NCBI RefSeq assembly: GCF_030283145.1
Contig: NZ_JASNWE010000001.1
Coordinates: forward strand, 2,154,276-2,218,275
Direction of reading: 5' to 3'
Length of the DNA stretch: 64,000 nt
Source: Actinomadura xylanilytica
GTDB lineage: Bacteria; Actinomycetota; Actinomycetes; Streptosporangiales; Streptosporangiaceae
In this document: positions 16,668 through 24,864 of the stretch, piece by piece
Numbering within the stretch: position 1 is the stretch's first letter
How the letters are laid out: every line of letters starts with the position of its first letter
Translations under genes and position numbers: made by a program
The notes under the pieces: generated by a model
What the model was told of the DNA's origin: nothing
Database searches by the model: none
Seen by the model: the letters and a program-made list of their open reading frames with translations, nothing else

Positions 16668-17995
16668 GCTTCCTCCAATGCGGTCAGCAGCGGCCGGACC
16701 GACGTCAGGTCGGGCAGGCCGAGGATCAGGTCCACACGCTCGGCGGAGCCGAGGTTGGCGAGCGCCTTGCCGCGGACGGTCCCCTCGATGTCGGGGTCGT
16801 CCGGGCCGCCGCCGCTGCGCGGCACCTCGGCGACGAGCTCCTCGCCGTCGCGGGTGACGGCGCGCAGGCGGCCGGGCTGGTCGGCGGCGGCGCCGCCGAA
16901 GTCGACGACCCGGGTGCGGATCCGGGACGCGAGGTCGAGCACCTCGGGCCGGTCGATCACGGCGTAGGTCGCCGCGGTCACCTCGCCGTCGATGATCATG
17001 GCGGCGACGCTCCACGGCAGGCTGAACTTGGCGTCGTAGGCGGTCCGGGGGCGTTCCTTGCCCTCGGCGCAGACGATGGACGCGGCGTCGGGGTGCACCT
17101 CGGCGGTGACGCTCGCGACGGCGGCGCCGTGCAGCCCGCGGGCGGCGTCGAGCTGGGCGTGCATGAGCTGGCAGGCCGGGTAGGGCTTGACGGTGATCCG
17201 GGTCAGCTCCCACCGCTCGCCGAGCCCGGCGAGCACCGCGGCCGGCTCGATCCGGCGGTCCAGCAGCGCGCCGTACAGGCCGTACCGGCCCTCGATCACG
17301 GTGTCCGGGCCGGTCGCGCCGAACCCCGCGAGGGTCGCGGCGAGCACGCCGCCGCGCGCGGCGAAGCCGGGGTGGAGCTGCTTGGTGGACGCGCCGGTGT
17401 TGAGGAACTCCAGCAGCCCGCCCGCCTGGCTGCCCGCGATGCCGAGCGCGTCGGTGGTCTGGTCGAGCGTCAGCCCGCGCATCCGCGCCGAGGTCAGCGC
17501 GGCGGCGACGACGCCGCACACCGAGGTGGCGTGCAGGCCGCGCGCGTGGAAGCCGTGCGGCGCGGCGGCGCCGAGCCGGCAGAGCGTCTCCAGGCCGGCC
17601 ACGACGCCGAGCAGCAGGTCGGCGCCGCCGAGGCCGAGCGCCTCGGCCTCGGCCAGCGCGACCGGCAGCACGGGCGCGGACGCGTGGACGAGGCCGCCCG
17701 CGTGCGTGTCGTCGAAGTCGAGCGCGTGCGTGAGGACCCCGTTGGCAAACGCGGCCTCGGCGCGGGAGACGCGTCCGGTGCCGGGCGCCTGGCCGAGGAT
17801 GGTCGCCTCGGGGGTGCCGCCGAGCGCCCGCGCCGTCCGCACCGCCGGGTCCGCCGCGCCGCTCCGCGCGGCGGCGACCGCGCAGCCGAGCGCGTCGAGC
17901 ACGTGCCGGGTGGCGGCGCGGCGCACGTCCCCGGGCACGTCGCCCAGGCGGAGGCCGAGGGCCCAGGCGGCCAGGTCGCGGGCGGCGGGGCTCAT
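16664..17995 (-). CDS. MmgE/PrpD-family protein
   Basis: 443 residues, full length. Family motifs include the N-terminal helices, NGVLTHALDFDDTHAGGLVHAS, GLHATSVCGVVAAA, GGLLEFLNTGASTKQLHPGFAA and VKPYPACQLMHA. The family covers 2-methylcitrate dehydratase, cis-aconitate decarboxylase (IRG1) and iminodisuccinate epimerase, so it acts on tricarboxylates or related dicarboxylates. With the CaiB transferase, MaoC hydratase and CitE-like lyase in the same operon, a C5/C6 di- or tricarboxylate branch such as itaconate or mesaconate is a reasonable guess, not a demonstrated function. Confidence 0.9.
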   Translation of the reverse strand: MSPAARDLAAWALGLRLGDVPGDVRRAATRHVLDALGCAVAAARSGAADPAVRTARALGGTPEATILGQAPGTGRVSRAEAAFANGVLTHALDFDDTHAGGLVHASAPVLPVALAEAEALGLGGADLLLGVVAGLETLCRLGAAAPHGFHARGLHATSVCGVVAAALTSARMRGLTLDQTTDALGIAGSQAGGLLEFLNTGASTKQLHPGFAARGGVLAATLAGFGATGPDTVIEGRYGLYGALLDRRIEPAAVLAGLGERWELTRITVKPYPACQLMHAQLDAARGLHGAAVASVTAEVHPDAASIVCAEGKERPRTAYDAKFSLPWSVAAMIIDGEVTAATYAVIDRPEVLDLASRIRTRVVDFGGAAADQPGRLRAVTRDGEELVAEVPRSGGGPDDPDIEGTVRGKALANLGSAERVDLILGLPDLTSVRPLLTALEEA

Positions 17996-19200
17996 GCCCG
18001 CGCCTCCGGGCCGAAGGCGCCCGCGGCGGTGAGCTCGGCGACCCGCTCCTCGGTGAGGCCCAGCACCTCGGCGGTGACGTGCGCGAGGTCCTCGCCGCGC
18101 TGCGGCGCGCGGCGGTAGGCGGGCGGCTCGGCGCCGACGCGGACCGGCGAGGCCAGGTTCCGCAGCGTGCCGTAGCGCGGGTGCTCGGTCTCCACGACCA
18201 GGTCGCGGGCCAGGGTGTGGGCCTCGGTGAGCGCGGCGGCCACGTCGTTGATCGGCCCGCACGGGATGGACGCGGCGTACAGCGGCTCCAGCCATTCGGC
18301 GACCGTGCGGGTCGCGAACAGCGGCTCCAGCTCGCCGAGCAGCGCGGCGGCGTTGCGCTGCCGGTCGGCGAACGTCGCGAAGCGCGGGTCGTCCGCCAGG
18401 TCGGACCGGTCCAGCACGACCGTGAGGCGCTGCCAGAACTTCTCCTTGGCGCAACCGACGACCAGCCAGCCGTCCCTGGCGCGGAAGTTCTGGAACGGCA
18501 CCAGCGACGGGTGCGCGGAGTGCCGCGTCCGGGCCGGGGTGAACCCGGCGTTGAGGTGCCAGACGCCCGGGTAGGTCAGCATCGAGATCGCCGTGTCGTA
18601 CAGCGAGACGTCGCAGTCCATCCCGACGCCGTCGCGGCGGGCGGCGTGCAGCCCGGACAGCAGCGCGAGCACCGCGACGTACCCGCCGGAGTAGTCGACC
18701 AGCGAGAGGCCGGATTTGGCGGGCGGGCCGTCGGGCTCGCCGGTCAGGTCCATCCAGCCGGCCAGGCCCTGGAGGATGTAGTCGTAGCCGGGCTCCTTGG
18801 AGCGCGGCCCGGTCATCCCGAAGCCGGTCAGCGAGCAGCACACGATCCGCGGGTTGAGGTGCTTGAGGTCGTCGTAGGTGATGCCGAGCTTGGCCGGGAC
18901 GTCGCCGCGCAGGTTGGAGTAGACCGCGTCGGACACGCCGACCAGCTCCTCGAACACCGCCCGGCCCGCGGGGGTGGTCAGGTCCAGCGACACCGACCGC
19001 TTGTTGCGGTTGAAGGCCTCGTGGAACAGCGAGTCCTCGTCCTGCGCGTACGGGGGGACGTAGCGCCCGACGTCGCCGCCGGTCCGCGGGTCCTCGATCT
19101 TGATGATCTCGGCGCCGAGGTCGGCCAGGTGCAGCGAGCCGAACGGCCCGGCGCCGTACTGCTCGAGCGAGACGATGCGCACGTCCTCCAGCGGCCTCAT
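17992..19200 (-). CDS. CaiB/BaiF family III CoA transferase
   Basis: 402 residues. N-terminal EDVRIVSLEQYGAGPFGSLHLADLGAEIIKIE is a family hallmark, followed by FHEAFNRNKRSVSLDL and the catalytic Asp169 in LSLVDYSGG. Family III transferases move CoA between carboxylic acids through an aspartyl-CoA intermediate. In this operon it would activate the substrate or a dicarboxylate intermediate at no ATP cost; the separate AMP-forming ligase at 23313 offers a second activation route. It overlaps both neighbours by 4 bp. Confidence 0.93.
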   Translation of the reverse strand: MRPLEDVRIVSLEQYGAGPFGSLHLADLGAEIIKIEDPRTGGDVGRYVPPYAQDEDSLFHEAFNRNKRSVSLDLTTPAGRAVFEELVGVSDAVYSNLRGDVPAKLGITYDDLKHLNPRIVCCSLTGFGMTGPRSKEPGYDYILQGLAGWMDLTGEPDGPPAKSGLSLVDYSGGYVAVLALLSGLHAARRDGVGMDCDVSLYDTAISMLTYPGVWHLNAGFTPARTRHSAHPSLVPFQNFRARDGWLVVGCAKEKFWQRLTVVLDRSDLADDPRFATFADRQRNAAALLGELEPLFATRTVAEWLEPLYAASIPCGPINDVAAALTEAHTLARDLVVETEHPRYGTLRNLASPVRVGAEPPAYRRAPQRGEDLAHVTAEVLGLTEERVAELTAAGAFGPEARA

Positions 19201-20180
19201 GTGAGCTCCTTGATCAGGTCGATGATCCGCCGCTGCGCGATCCGGATCTCCCCGGGCGCGAGCCCGTGGGTGGGGGGCGTGAGCTTGATCGTGGTCGCGT
19301 GCCCGGCGTACCCGGCGACGCGCTCGGCGACCTGCGCGGCGGTGCCGGTGAGGGTGAGCGCGTCGACCATCCGGTCGGGGACGGCGGCGGCCAGGTGGTC
19401 GGCGCCGGTGCCGGCCCGGAACGCCTCGATCACCGTGTCCTGCTCGGCGGACAGGTCGTGGAAGGCGAAGAAGTCGGCGTAGGTGCGGACCGAGGCGTAG
19501 AACCCGGCCAGCCCCGCCGCCCGGCCGCGCGCGGCGGCCGGATCGTCGTCGATCGAGCAGGCCGCCGACACGACCGCGTCGACGCCGGGGCGCAGCAGCG
19601 GGAGCGCGCGCTCGCGCAGCCACGCGGGCGAGCACAGCTCGTGCGAGATCCAGCCGTCCGCGATCTCCCCGGCGAGCTCGGTCATCACCGGGCCCATCCC
19701 GGCCAGGTAGATCGGGAACGGCACCGCCGGGAACGGCCGCTGGTAGCCGCGGACGCGCAGGCTCTCCAGCTCGCCCTCCACCACCATCGGCTCGCCGGAC
19801 CCGGCGTTGGCGGCGAAGTGCCGGATGATCCGCACGGTCTCGCGCAGCCGCGCGACCGGACGCTCCCAGTGCACGCCGTGCCAGTCCTGGTTGAGCCGCT
19901 TCACGCCGGTGCCGAGGCCGAGCACGAACCGTCCGCCGGACAGTTCGGCGAGGTCGAGCGCCTCCAGCGCGGTGGTCATCGGGCTGCGGGTGAAGGCGAG
20001 CGCGATGGCCGTGCCGACCTGGGCCCGGGAGGTGCCCGCCGCGACCGCCGCCGCCGAGATCGTGGCGCTGCGGTGCAGCTCGGGCAGCCAGAGCGCCTCG
20101 GCCCCGGCGTCCTCGGCGGCCCGTCCGGCGGCGACCAGCTCGTCCAGCGTCTCGCCCCACGGGCCGTAGGTGATCCTCAT
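19197..20180 (-). CDS. LLM-class (luciferase-like) flavin/F420 oxidoreductase
   Basis: 327 residues with a luciferase-like TIM barrel: WLPELHRSATISAAAVAAGT, ELSGGRFVLGLGTGVKRLNQDWHG, VPFPIYLAGMGP and GEIADGWISHELCSP. The length and motifs fit F420-dependent members as found throughout actinobacteria, though FMN cannot be excluded. It could oxidise, reduce or monooxygenate a pathway intermediate. It is the second gene of the operon, overlapping the first by 4 bp. Confidence 0.88.
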   Translation of the reverse strand: MRITYGPWGETLDELVAAGRAAEDAGAEALWLPELHRSATISAAAVAAGTSRAQVGTAIALAFTRSPMTTALEALDLAELSGGRFVLGLGTGVKRLNQDWHGVHWERPVARLRETVRIIRHFAANAGSGEPMVVEGELESLRVRGYQRPFPAVPFPIYLAGMGPVMTELAGEIADGWISHELCSPAWLRERALPLLRPGVDAVVSAACSIDDDPAAARGRAAGLAGFYASVRTYADFFAFHDLSAEQDTVIEAFRAGTGADHLAAAVPDRMVDALTLTGTAAQVAERVAGYAGHATTIKLTPPTHGLAPGEIRIAQRRIIDLIKELT

Positions 20181-20695
20181 GCCGTCAGCGGCCCGGTCTT
20201 GGCCGTCGGGAAGTAGTTCTTGTCGTTGGGCGCGTCGCGCTTGTAGACCATGACGGTGCGGACCCACGAGACGACCTCGTCGCCGTCCTGGTTGAGCCCG
20301 CGGGTCCGCGCGGTGATGATCCCGGCGTAGGGCCGCGAGCCGGACTCGCGCATGTCGGTGATCAGCGACTCGGCGTAGAGCGTGTCGCCGACGAACACCG
20401 GGTGGGTGAGCTTGATGTCGGTCCAGCCGAGGTTGAGCAGCGCGGTCTGGCTGATGTCGATCACCGACAGGCCGAGCACCAGCGCCACCGTCAGTCCCGA
20501 GTTCACGATGACCTTGCCGGTCGGCGAGCGGCCGGCGAAGTCGGCGTTGAAGTGGTTCTGGTTGGTGTTCAGGGTCAGCAGGGTGAACCAGGTGTTGTCG
20601 GTCTCGCCGATCGTCCGGCCGAACGGGTGCTGGAACACGTCGCCGACGGCGAACTCCTCGTAATACCGGCCGATCTGGGCCTCATGCACGGTCAA
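20177..20695 (-). CDS. MaoC-type acyl-CoA hydratase (mesaconyl/itaconyl-CoA hydratase-like)
   Basis: 172 residues. The first gene of the operon starts with TTG 20695, six bases after GAGGAGG; the GTG six bases later is less well placed. GRTIGETDNTWFTLLTLNTNQNHFNADFA and LTHPVFVGDTLYAES are the catalytic and dimer motifs of the single-hotdog subgroup that includes mesaconyl-CoA and itaconyl-CoA hydratases. It therefore pairs logically with the CitE-like lyase at the far end of the operon. Transcription is probably repressed from the GTCAGAC site about 50 bp upstream. Confidence 0.88.
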   Translation of the reverse strand: MTVHEAQIGRYYEEFAVGDVFQHPFGRTIGETDNTWFTLLTLNTNQNHFNADFAGRSPTGKVIVNSGLTVALVLGLSVIDISQTALLNLGWTDIKLTHPVFVGDTLYAESLITDMRESGSRPYAGIITARTRGLNQDGDEVVSWVRTVMVYKRDAPNDKNYFPTAKTGPLTA

Positions 20696-20741
20696 CCTGT
20701 ACCTCCTCGGTGCAGCCCCTGCTCGGGAGCTACCCCGAACT

Positions 20742-20760
20742 TAAAGGTCAGACTTTTAAC
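20742..20760. promoter_or_regulatory. Predicted GntR operator 1
   Basis: TTAAAGGTCAGACTTTTAA is a near-palindrome around GT-N3-AC, the half-site spacing of FadR-type GntR regulators. It lies in the divergent region between the hydratase operon (minus) and the nitrilase gene (plus). Confidence 0.65.
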
Positions 20761-20845
20761 TCGTCAAGAGGTGACCGCTCTTGCGCCCGGATCTCAGTTC
20801 CGCTTAGCGTAACGCTGTTCCACCTAGACAGGGAGGTAGCGGGAC

Positions 20846-21877
20846 GTGAATCAGACTCCGGCCCCGGCCGTGACCGCGTACCGGGCGCTCGCGCTGCAAA
20901 CGCGGACCGAGGCCGTCAACGGCCTGGCCCCCGGCGACGCCCGGACGGCGATGGCCGCCTCCATCACCCGGATCGGCGCCCAGATGGCCGCCGCGCAGCG
21001 CTGGGTGGGCTCGGACCTGCGGCTGGTCGTGCTGCCCGAGTACGTCCTGACCGGCTTCCCGATGGGCGAGCCCCTCGAGCGCTGGCGCGACATGGCCGCG
21101 CTCGCGCCGGACGGCCCCGAGTACGAGGCGCTGAGCACCATCGCGTCCGACCTGGGACTCCACGTCTCGGGCAACGCCTACGAGTCCGACCCGAACTTCC
21201 CCGAGCTGTACTTCCAGGCGTCCTTCGTGATCGACCCGAGCGGCGAGGTGGTGCTCCGCTACCGGCGGCTGCACTCGCTGTACTCGCCCTCGCCCTACGA
21301 CGTGTGGGACCGCTACCTGGAGATCTACGGGATGGACGCGGTGCTGCCCGTCGCCCGGACCGAGATCGGCAACCTGGCCTGCATCGCGTCCGAGGAGATC
21401 CTCTACCCCGAACTGGCCCGCGCCCTCGCGCTGCGCGGCGCCGAGGTGTTCTGCCACTCCACCTCGGAGATCAGCAGCCCGGCGCTGACGCCGAAGGAGA
21501 TCGGCCGGCGCGCCCGCGCCATCGAGAACCTCGCCTACGTCGTCTCGGCCAACAGCGGCGGTCTGCACGGCATCCCGATCCCCGGCGACTCCACCTCCGG
21601 CGGTTCCAAGGTGCTCGACTTCGAGGGCCGGGTGCTGGCCGAGGCCGCCGGCGGCGAGAGCATCGTCGCGTCCGCCGAGCTCGACCTCACCGCGCTGCGC
21701 CGCTACCGCGCCCGTCCGGGCATGGGCAACCTGCTGTCGCGGGTCAAGCCCGGACTGTGGGCCGGCGAGTACGGCCGGCACGACGTCGAGCGGCCGAACG
21801 GCCTGGCCGGCCGGGCGCCCGAGCGGGCCTGGTTCGCCCGCCGGCAGCAGGAGTCGATCGGCCGCCTCCCCCACTGA
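20846..21877 (+). CDS. Carbon-nitrogen hydrolase (nitrilase superfamily) with Lys-to-Arg change
   Basis: 343 residues from a GTG after GGGAGG. The nitrilase fold is clear: Glu65 in VVLPEYVLTGFP and Cys179 in GNLACIASEEILYPE match the catalytic Glu and Cys. The catalytic Lys motif (usually Y-R-K-x-H) reads RYRRLHS, so Arg140 or Arg141 replaces it. The protein may hydrolyse an amide or nitrile, act as an acyltransferase or be non-catalytic. It is divergent from the hydratase operon and shares the putative GntR operator. The next gene follows after 36 bp and is probably cotranscribed. Confidence 0.85.
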   Translation: MNQTPAPAVTAYRALALQTRTEAVNGLAPGDARTAMAASITRIGAQMAAAQRWVGSDLRLVVLPEYVLTGFPMGEPLERWRDMAALAPDGPEYEALSTIASDLGLHVSGNAYESDPNFPELYFQASFVIDPSGEVVLRYRRLHSLYSPSPYDVWDRYLEIYGMDAVLPVARTEIGNLACIASEEILYPELARALALRGAEVFCHSTSEISSPALTPKEIGRRARAIENLAYVVSANSGGLHGIPIPGDSTSGGSKVLDFEGRVLAEAAGGESIVASAELDLTALRRYRARPGMGNLLSRVKPGLWAGEYGRHDVERPNGLAGRAPERAWFARRQQESIGRLPH

Positions 21878-21913
21878 CCCCCCGCTCCACCAGCCGTAAC
21901 GAAGGGAAACCCG

Positions 21914-22366
21914 ATGGGAACGTTCCGCGAGGACATGCCGCTGCTGGCCCGGCACGAGGGCGAGTGGAAGGGCACCTACACCTACGTCGACGCCGAGGGC
22001 ACGGTCACCGATCACCACGACTCGGTGCTGACCTGCTCGCTGCCCGAGGACGGCGAGTACGAGTACCACCAGGTCAACAACTACACCTGGGCCGACGGGC
22101 GCACCGAGCAGCGGGTCTTCCCCGGCAAGTACCAGGGGAACGGGCACTGCGCCTTCGACACCGAGCGGCTGCGCGGCGAGTTCTGGGAGCTGGACGACCA
22201 GGTCATGTACCTGAACTGGATCTACAAGGAGGAGGGCACCGACCTGCGGCTCTTCGAGCTGATCGTGCTCAGCGAGGACGGCCGCAACCGCAGCCGGGTC
22301 TGGCAGTGGATCAAGAACGGGGTGTGCTACCAGCGGACCCTGATCAACGAGGTCAAGGTCGGCTGA
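21914..22366 (+). CDS. Small lipocalin-like (DUF3598-like) protein
   Basis: 150 residues after a GAAGG-type ribosome site. The pattern of an N-terminal GEWKGTYTYVDAEG and alternating aromatic strands (FWELDDQVMYLNWIY, RVWQWIKNGVCYQRTLINE) suggests a small antiparallel beta-barrel. I assign DUF3598-like fold tentatively; no function is known. A truncated relative of its C terminus lies at 36267-36392, so the gene family was once present twice in this island. Confidence 0.7.
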   Translation: MGTFREDMPLLARHEGEWKGTYTYVDAEGTVTDHHDSVLTCSLPEDGEYEYHQVNNYTWADGRTEQRVFPGKYQGNGHCAFDTERLRGEFWELDDQVMYLNWIYKEEGTDLRLFELIVLSEDGRNRSRVWQWIKNGVCYQRTLINEVKVG

Positions 22367-22437
22367 ACGGCCCTGCGGCCCCCTCGCCCCCTCTCACTCC
22401 CCCGGGCCGGCCCCCGCCCTGGCCCGGGGCTCGGCGC

Positions 22438-23190
22438 TCAGGCGTCCGGCTGGGTGGTCCGGTCGATGGTGGTGTAGGTCTCGCGCAGGTTCTCCAGGTG
22501 GGCGTGGCACGCCTCGCGGGCGCCCACCTGGTCGCCGGCCTCGATCCGGGACAGGATCTCGCGGTGGTCGTGGTCGACCCCGTACCAGAAGCGGGACGGC
22601 GCGTTCTCGCGCAGGAACCGCTCGTTGAGCACCCGGAACACCGGCTGGGTGACCACTTCGAGGAACGGGTTGCGGGCCATCTTGAGCAGCACCGTGTGGA
22701 AGTGCCGGTTCGGCGCGAAGATCTCGGTGGGGTCGCGCGTGCTGGGGTCGAACAGCGAGCCCCGCAGTTCGGCCCGGTCGGCCTCGTCGGCCCGCGCCGC
22801 GGCCAGCCCGGCCGCCGGCACCTCCAGCATCTCCCTGATCTCCAGGAGCTGGTCGACGGTGATCTGCGTGTCGATCGCGAGCAGGTTGAGGCTGGTCACC
22901 AGGTACTCGGTGATCTGGTCGGGCTGCGGGTAGGCGACGAAGCTGCCGCCCGCCACCCCCCGGGTGGTGGTGATCAGGTTCTGGCTGGCCAGCAGCCGCA
23001 GCGCCTCGCGGACCGTGCTGCGGCTGACGCCGTGCTCGGCCGACAGATCGGGCTCGACCGGCAGCCGGTCGCCGGGACGGTAGTCACCGGCGAGGATGCG
23101 CGCGCGCAGGCTCGCCGCGATCTCCGCGTAGGCGGGCATCGGGGTGGGGGGCCGCTCGGATCCAGCTTTCTCGACAGTCATCCCGAGCAT
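22438..23190 (-). CDS. FadR-type GntR transcriptional regulator
   Basis: About 250 residues. The winged helix contains GDRLPVEPDLSAEHGVSRSTVREALRLLASQNLI reduced here to its core VSRSTVREALRLL, followed by a C-terminal helical FCD domain with the metal-type histidines of HFHTVLLKM and DHDHREIL. Either ATG 23190 or ATG 23181 could start it; neither has a strong ribosome site. Its own promoter region carries the GTCAGAC site 8 bp upstream. It is predicted to repress itself, the divergent ligase, the hydratase/nitrilase operons, the importer and the ALDH region, with an acyl-CoA or acid as effector. Confidence 0.9.
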   Translation of the reverse strand: MLGMTVEKAGSERPPTPMPAYAEIAASLRARILAGDYRPGDRLPVEPDLSAEHGVSRSTVREALRLLASQNLITTTRGVAGGSFVAYPQPDQITEYLVTSLNLLAIDTQITVDQLLEIREMLEVPAAGLAAARADEADRAELRGSLFDPSTRDPTEIFAPNRHFHTVLLKMARNPFLEVVTQPVFRVLNERFLRENAPSRFWYGVDHDHREILSRIEAGDQVGAREACHAHLENLRETYTTIDRTTQPDA

Positions 23191-23197
23191 CGTACGG

Positions 23198-23212
23198 TAA
23201 AGGTCAGACTTT
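23198..23212. promoter_or_regulatory. Predicted GntR operator 2 (autoregulatory)
   Basis: TAAAGGTCAGACTTT shares 13 bases in a row with operator 1. It sits between the regulator gene and the divergent acyl-CoA ligase gene, so it can control both. Confidence 0.65.
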
Positions 23213-23312
23213 CTCGATTTCAGGCATTGACGCGCCGACCGGACACCCGACATGCTGCTCGAGTACGCACATCGGAACTCGATTCCAGATTACGGAACAC
23301 GGAGGTGGTGTC

Positions 23313-24812
23313 GTGGCACTGCTCCCGGGCGGCGCGGCGCTCTCGATGGCCGGAGGCGTGCGCGAGTTCGCCTCGGCGACACCGTCCAGGCCCGCCGTCA
23401 TCGACGGCGACCGCAGCCTGACCTACCGCGCCCTCGACGACCGCGCGAGCCGGCTCGCGCAGACCCTGCTCGCCGCCGGGCTGCGGCCGGGCGACCGGGT
23501 CGCGGTCCAGCTCGGCAACCGGCTGGAGTTCCCCGAGATCATCTGCGCGGCGGCCAAGGCCGGGCTGGTGCTGGTGCCGATCGGGACCCGGCTGACCGGT
23601 GCCGAGACCGCCTACATCCTGGAGCACTCGGGCGCCCGCGCCTTCGTGTCCGACGGCGAGCCGCCCGTCCCCGTCGACCTTGTGCTCACCATCGGCGGGA
23701 CCGGCGTCGCCTCGTACGAGAAGGCCCTGGACTCGGCGTCCGGCGCCGACCCGCTGGTCCCGGTCGACGAGAACGACCCGTGCTGCCTCTACTACACCTC
23801 CGGCACCACCGGTAGGCCCAAGGGCGTCCTCAGCAGCCACCGCGCGCGGACGCTGATGTGCTACCTGTCGGCGATGGAGTGGGGCCTCGGCGCCCGCCGC
23901 ACCAGCCTGGCCGTGGCGCCGATGTACCACGGCGCCGGGATGGTCTTCGACTACGCCCCGGTCGTCGCCGGCGGCACCGTGGTGATGCTGCCCAAGTGGG
24001 ACCCCGAGCACCTGCTCGTCCTCGCCGAACGGCACCGGGCCCAGTCGGCGTTCCTCGTCCCGACGCACGCGCAGACGCTCCGCGCGCTCGGCGACGAGCC
24101 CCGCCGCCGGTACGACCTGTCCAGCCTCGACACCCTCTACTTCAACGCCGCCGCGCTGCCCGCCGTCCTGAAGGACTGGGTCGCGGGCGCCTTCCCGGAC
24201 GCCGGGGTGCACGAGCTGTACGGCTCGACCGAGGCGGGTGTGGTGACCAACTGCCGTCCCGCCGACGCCGACCGCACCGGCTCGGTGGGCCTGCCCTGGT
24301 ACATGACCGAGGTCCGGGTCGTCGACGACGAGGGCCGCCCGGTCGCGGCGGGCGAGCGCGGCGAGCTGTTCAGCCGCTCCCCGTTCCTGATGAACGGCTA
24401 CCTCGGCGACGACGCGGCGACCGCCGCCTGCACGACCGAGGACGGCTTCCTCACCAGCGGCGACATCGTCGTCCGGGACGAGGACGGGTTCATCTACGTG
24501 GTGGACCGCAAGAAGGACATGATCATTTCCGGCGGGGTGAACATCGCCCCGCGCGAGGTCGAGGACGTCATCAACGCCTTCCCCGGCGTCGCCGACACCG
24601 CGGTCGTCGGGGCGCCCGACGAGCAGTGGGGCGAGCGCGTCGCCGCGTACGTCGTGGCCCTGCCCGGCGCGACCGTCGACCCCGCCGCCCTGGACGCGCA
24701 CTGCCGCGAGCGGCTGTCCGGCCCCAAGGTGCCGCGCAGCGTGGAGTTCCTCCCGGTCCTCCCGCGCAACGCCTCCGGCAAGGTGCTCAAGCGCGAGCTC
24801 CGCGACCGCTAG
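23313..24812 (+). CDS. AMP-forming acyl-CoA synthetase (class I adenylate-forming)
   Basis: 499 residues from a GTG after GGAGGTG. Motifs run in order: P-loop YTSGTTGRPKG at 161-171, YGSTEAGV, SGDIVVRDEDGFIYVVDRKKDMI, GGVNIAPREVEDV, and the C-terminal NASGKVLKREL with Lys490 as the catalytic lysine. It converts a carboxylic acid, ATP and CoA to acyl-CoA. It is likely the entry step for the imported substrate. Substrate specificity cannot be read by eye; the family includes fatty, aromatic and cyclic acid ligases. Confidence 0.92.
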   Translation: MALLPGGAALSMAGGVREFASATPSRPAVIDGDRSLTYRALDDRASRLAQTLLAAGLRPGDRVAVQLGNRLEFPEIICAAAKAGLVLVPIGTRLTGAETAYILEHSGARAFVSDGEPPVPVDLVLTIGGTGVASYEKALDSASGADPLVPVDENDPCCLYYTSGTTGRPKGVLSSHRARTLMCYLSAMEWGLGARRTSLAVAPMYHGAGMVFDYAPVVAGGTVVMLPKWDPEHLLVLAERHRAQSAFLVPTHAQTLRALGDEPRRRYDLSSLDTLYFNAAALPAVLKDWVAGAFPDAGVHELYGSTEAGVVTNCRPADADRTGSVGLPWYMTEVRVVDDEGRPVAAGERGELFSRSPFLMNGYLGDDAATAACTTEDGFLTSGDIVVRDEDGFIYVVDRKKDMIISGGVNIAPREVEDVINAFPGVADTAVVGAPDEQWGERVAAYVVALPGATVDPAALDAHCRERLSGPKVPRSVEFLPVLPRNASGKVLKRELRDR

Positions 24813-24864
24813 CCCGCCGGCTCCGGCACTGACCGACACTCACATATTTTCAGGAGAGGTGACC

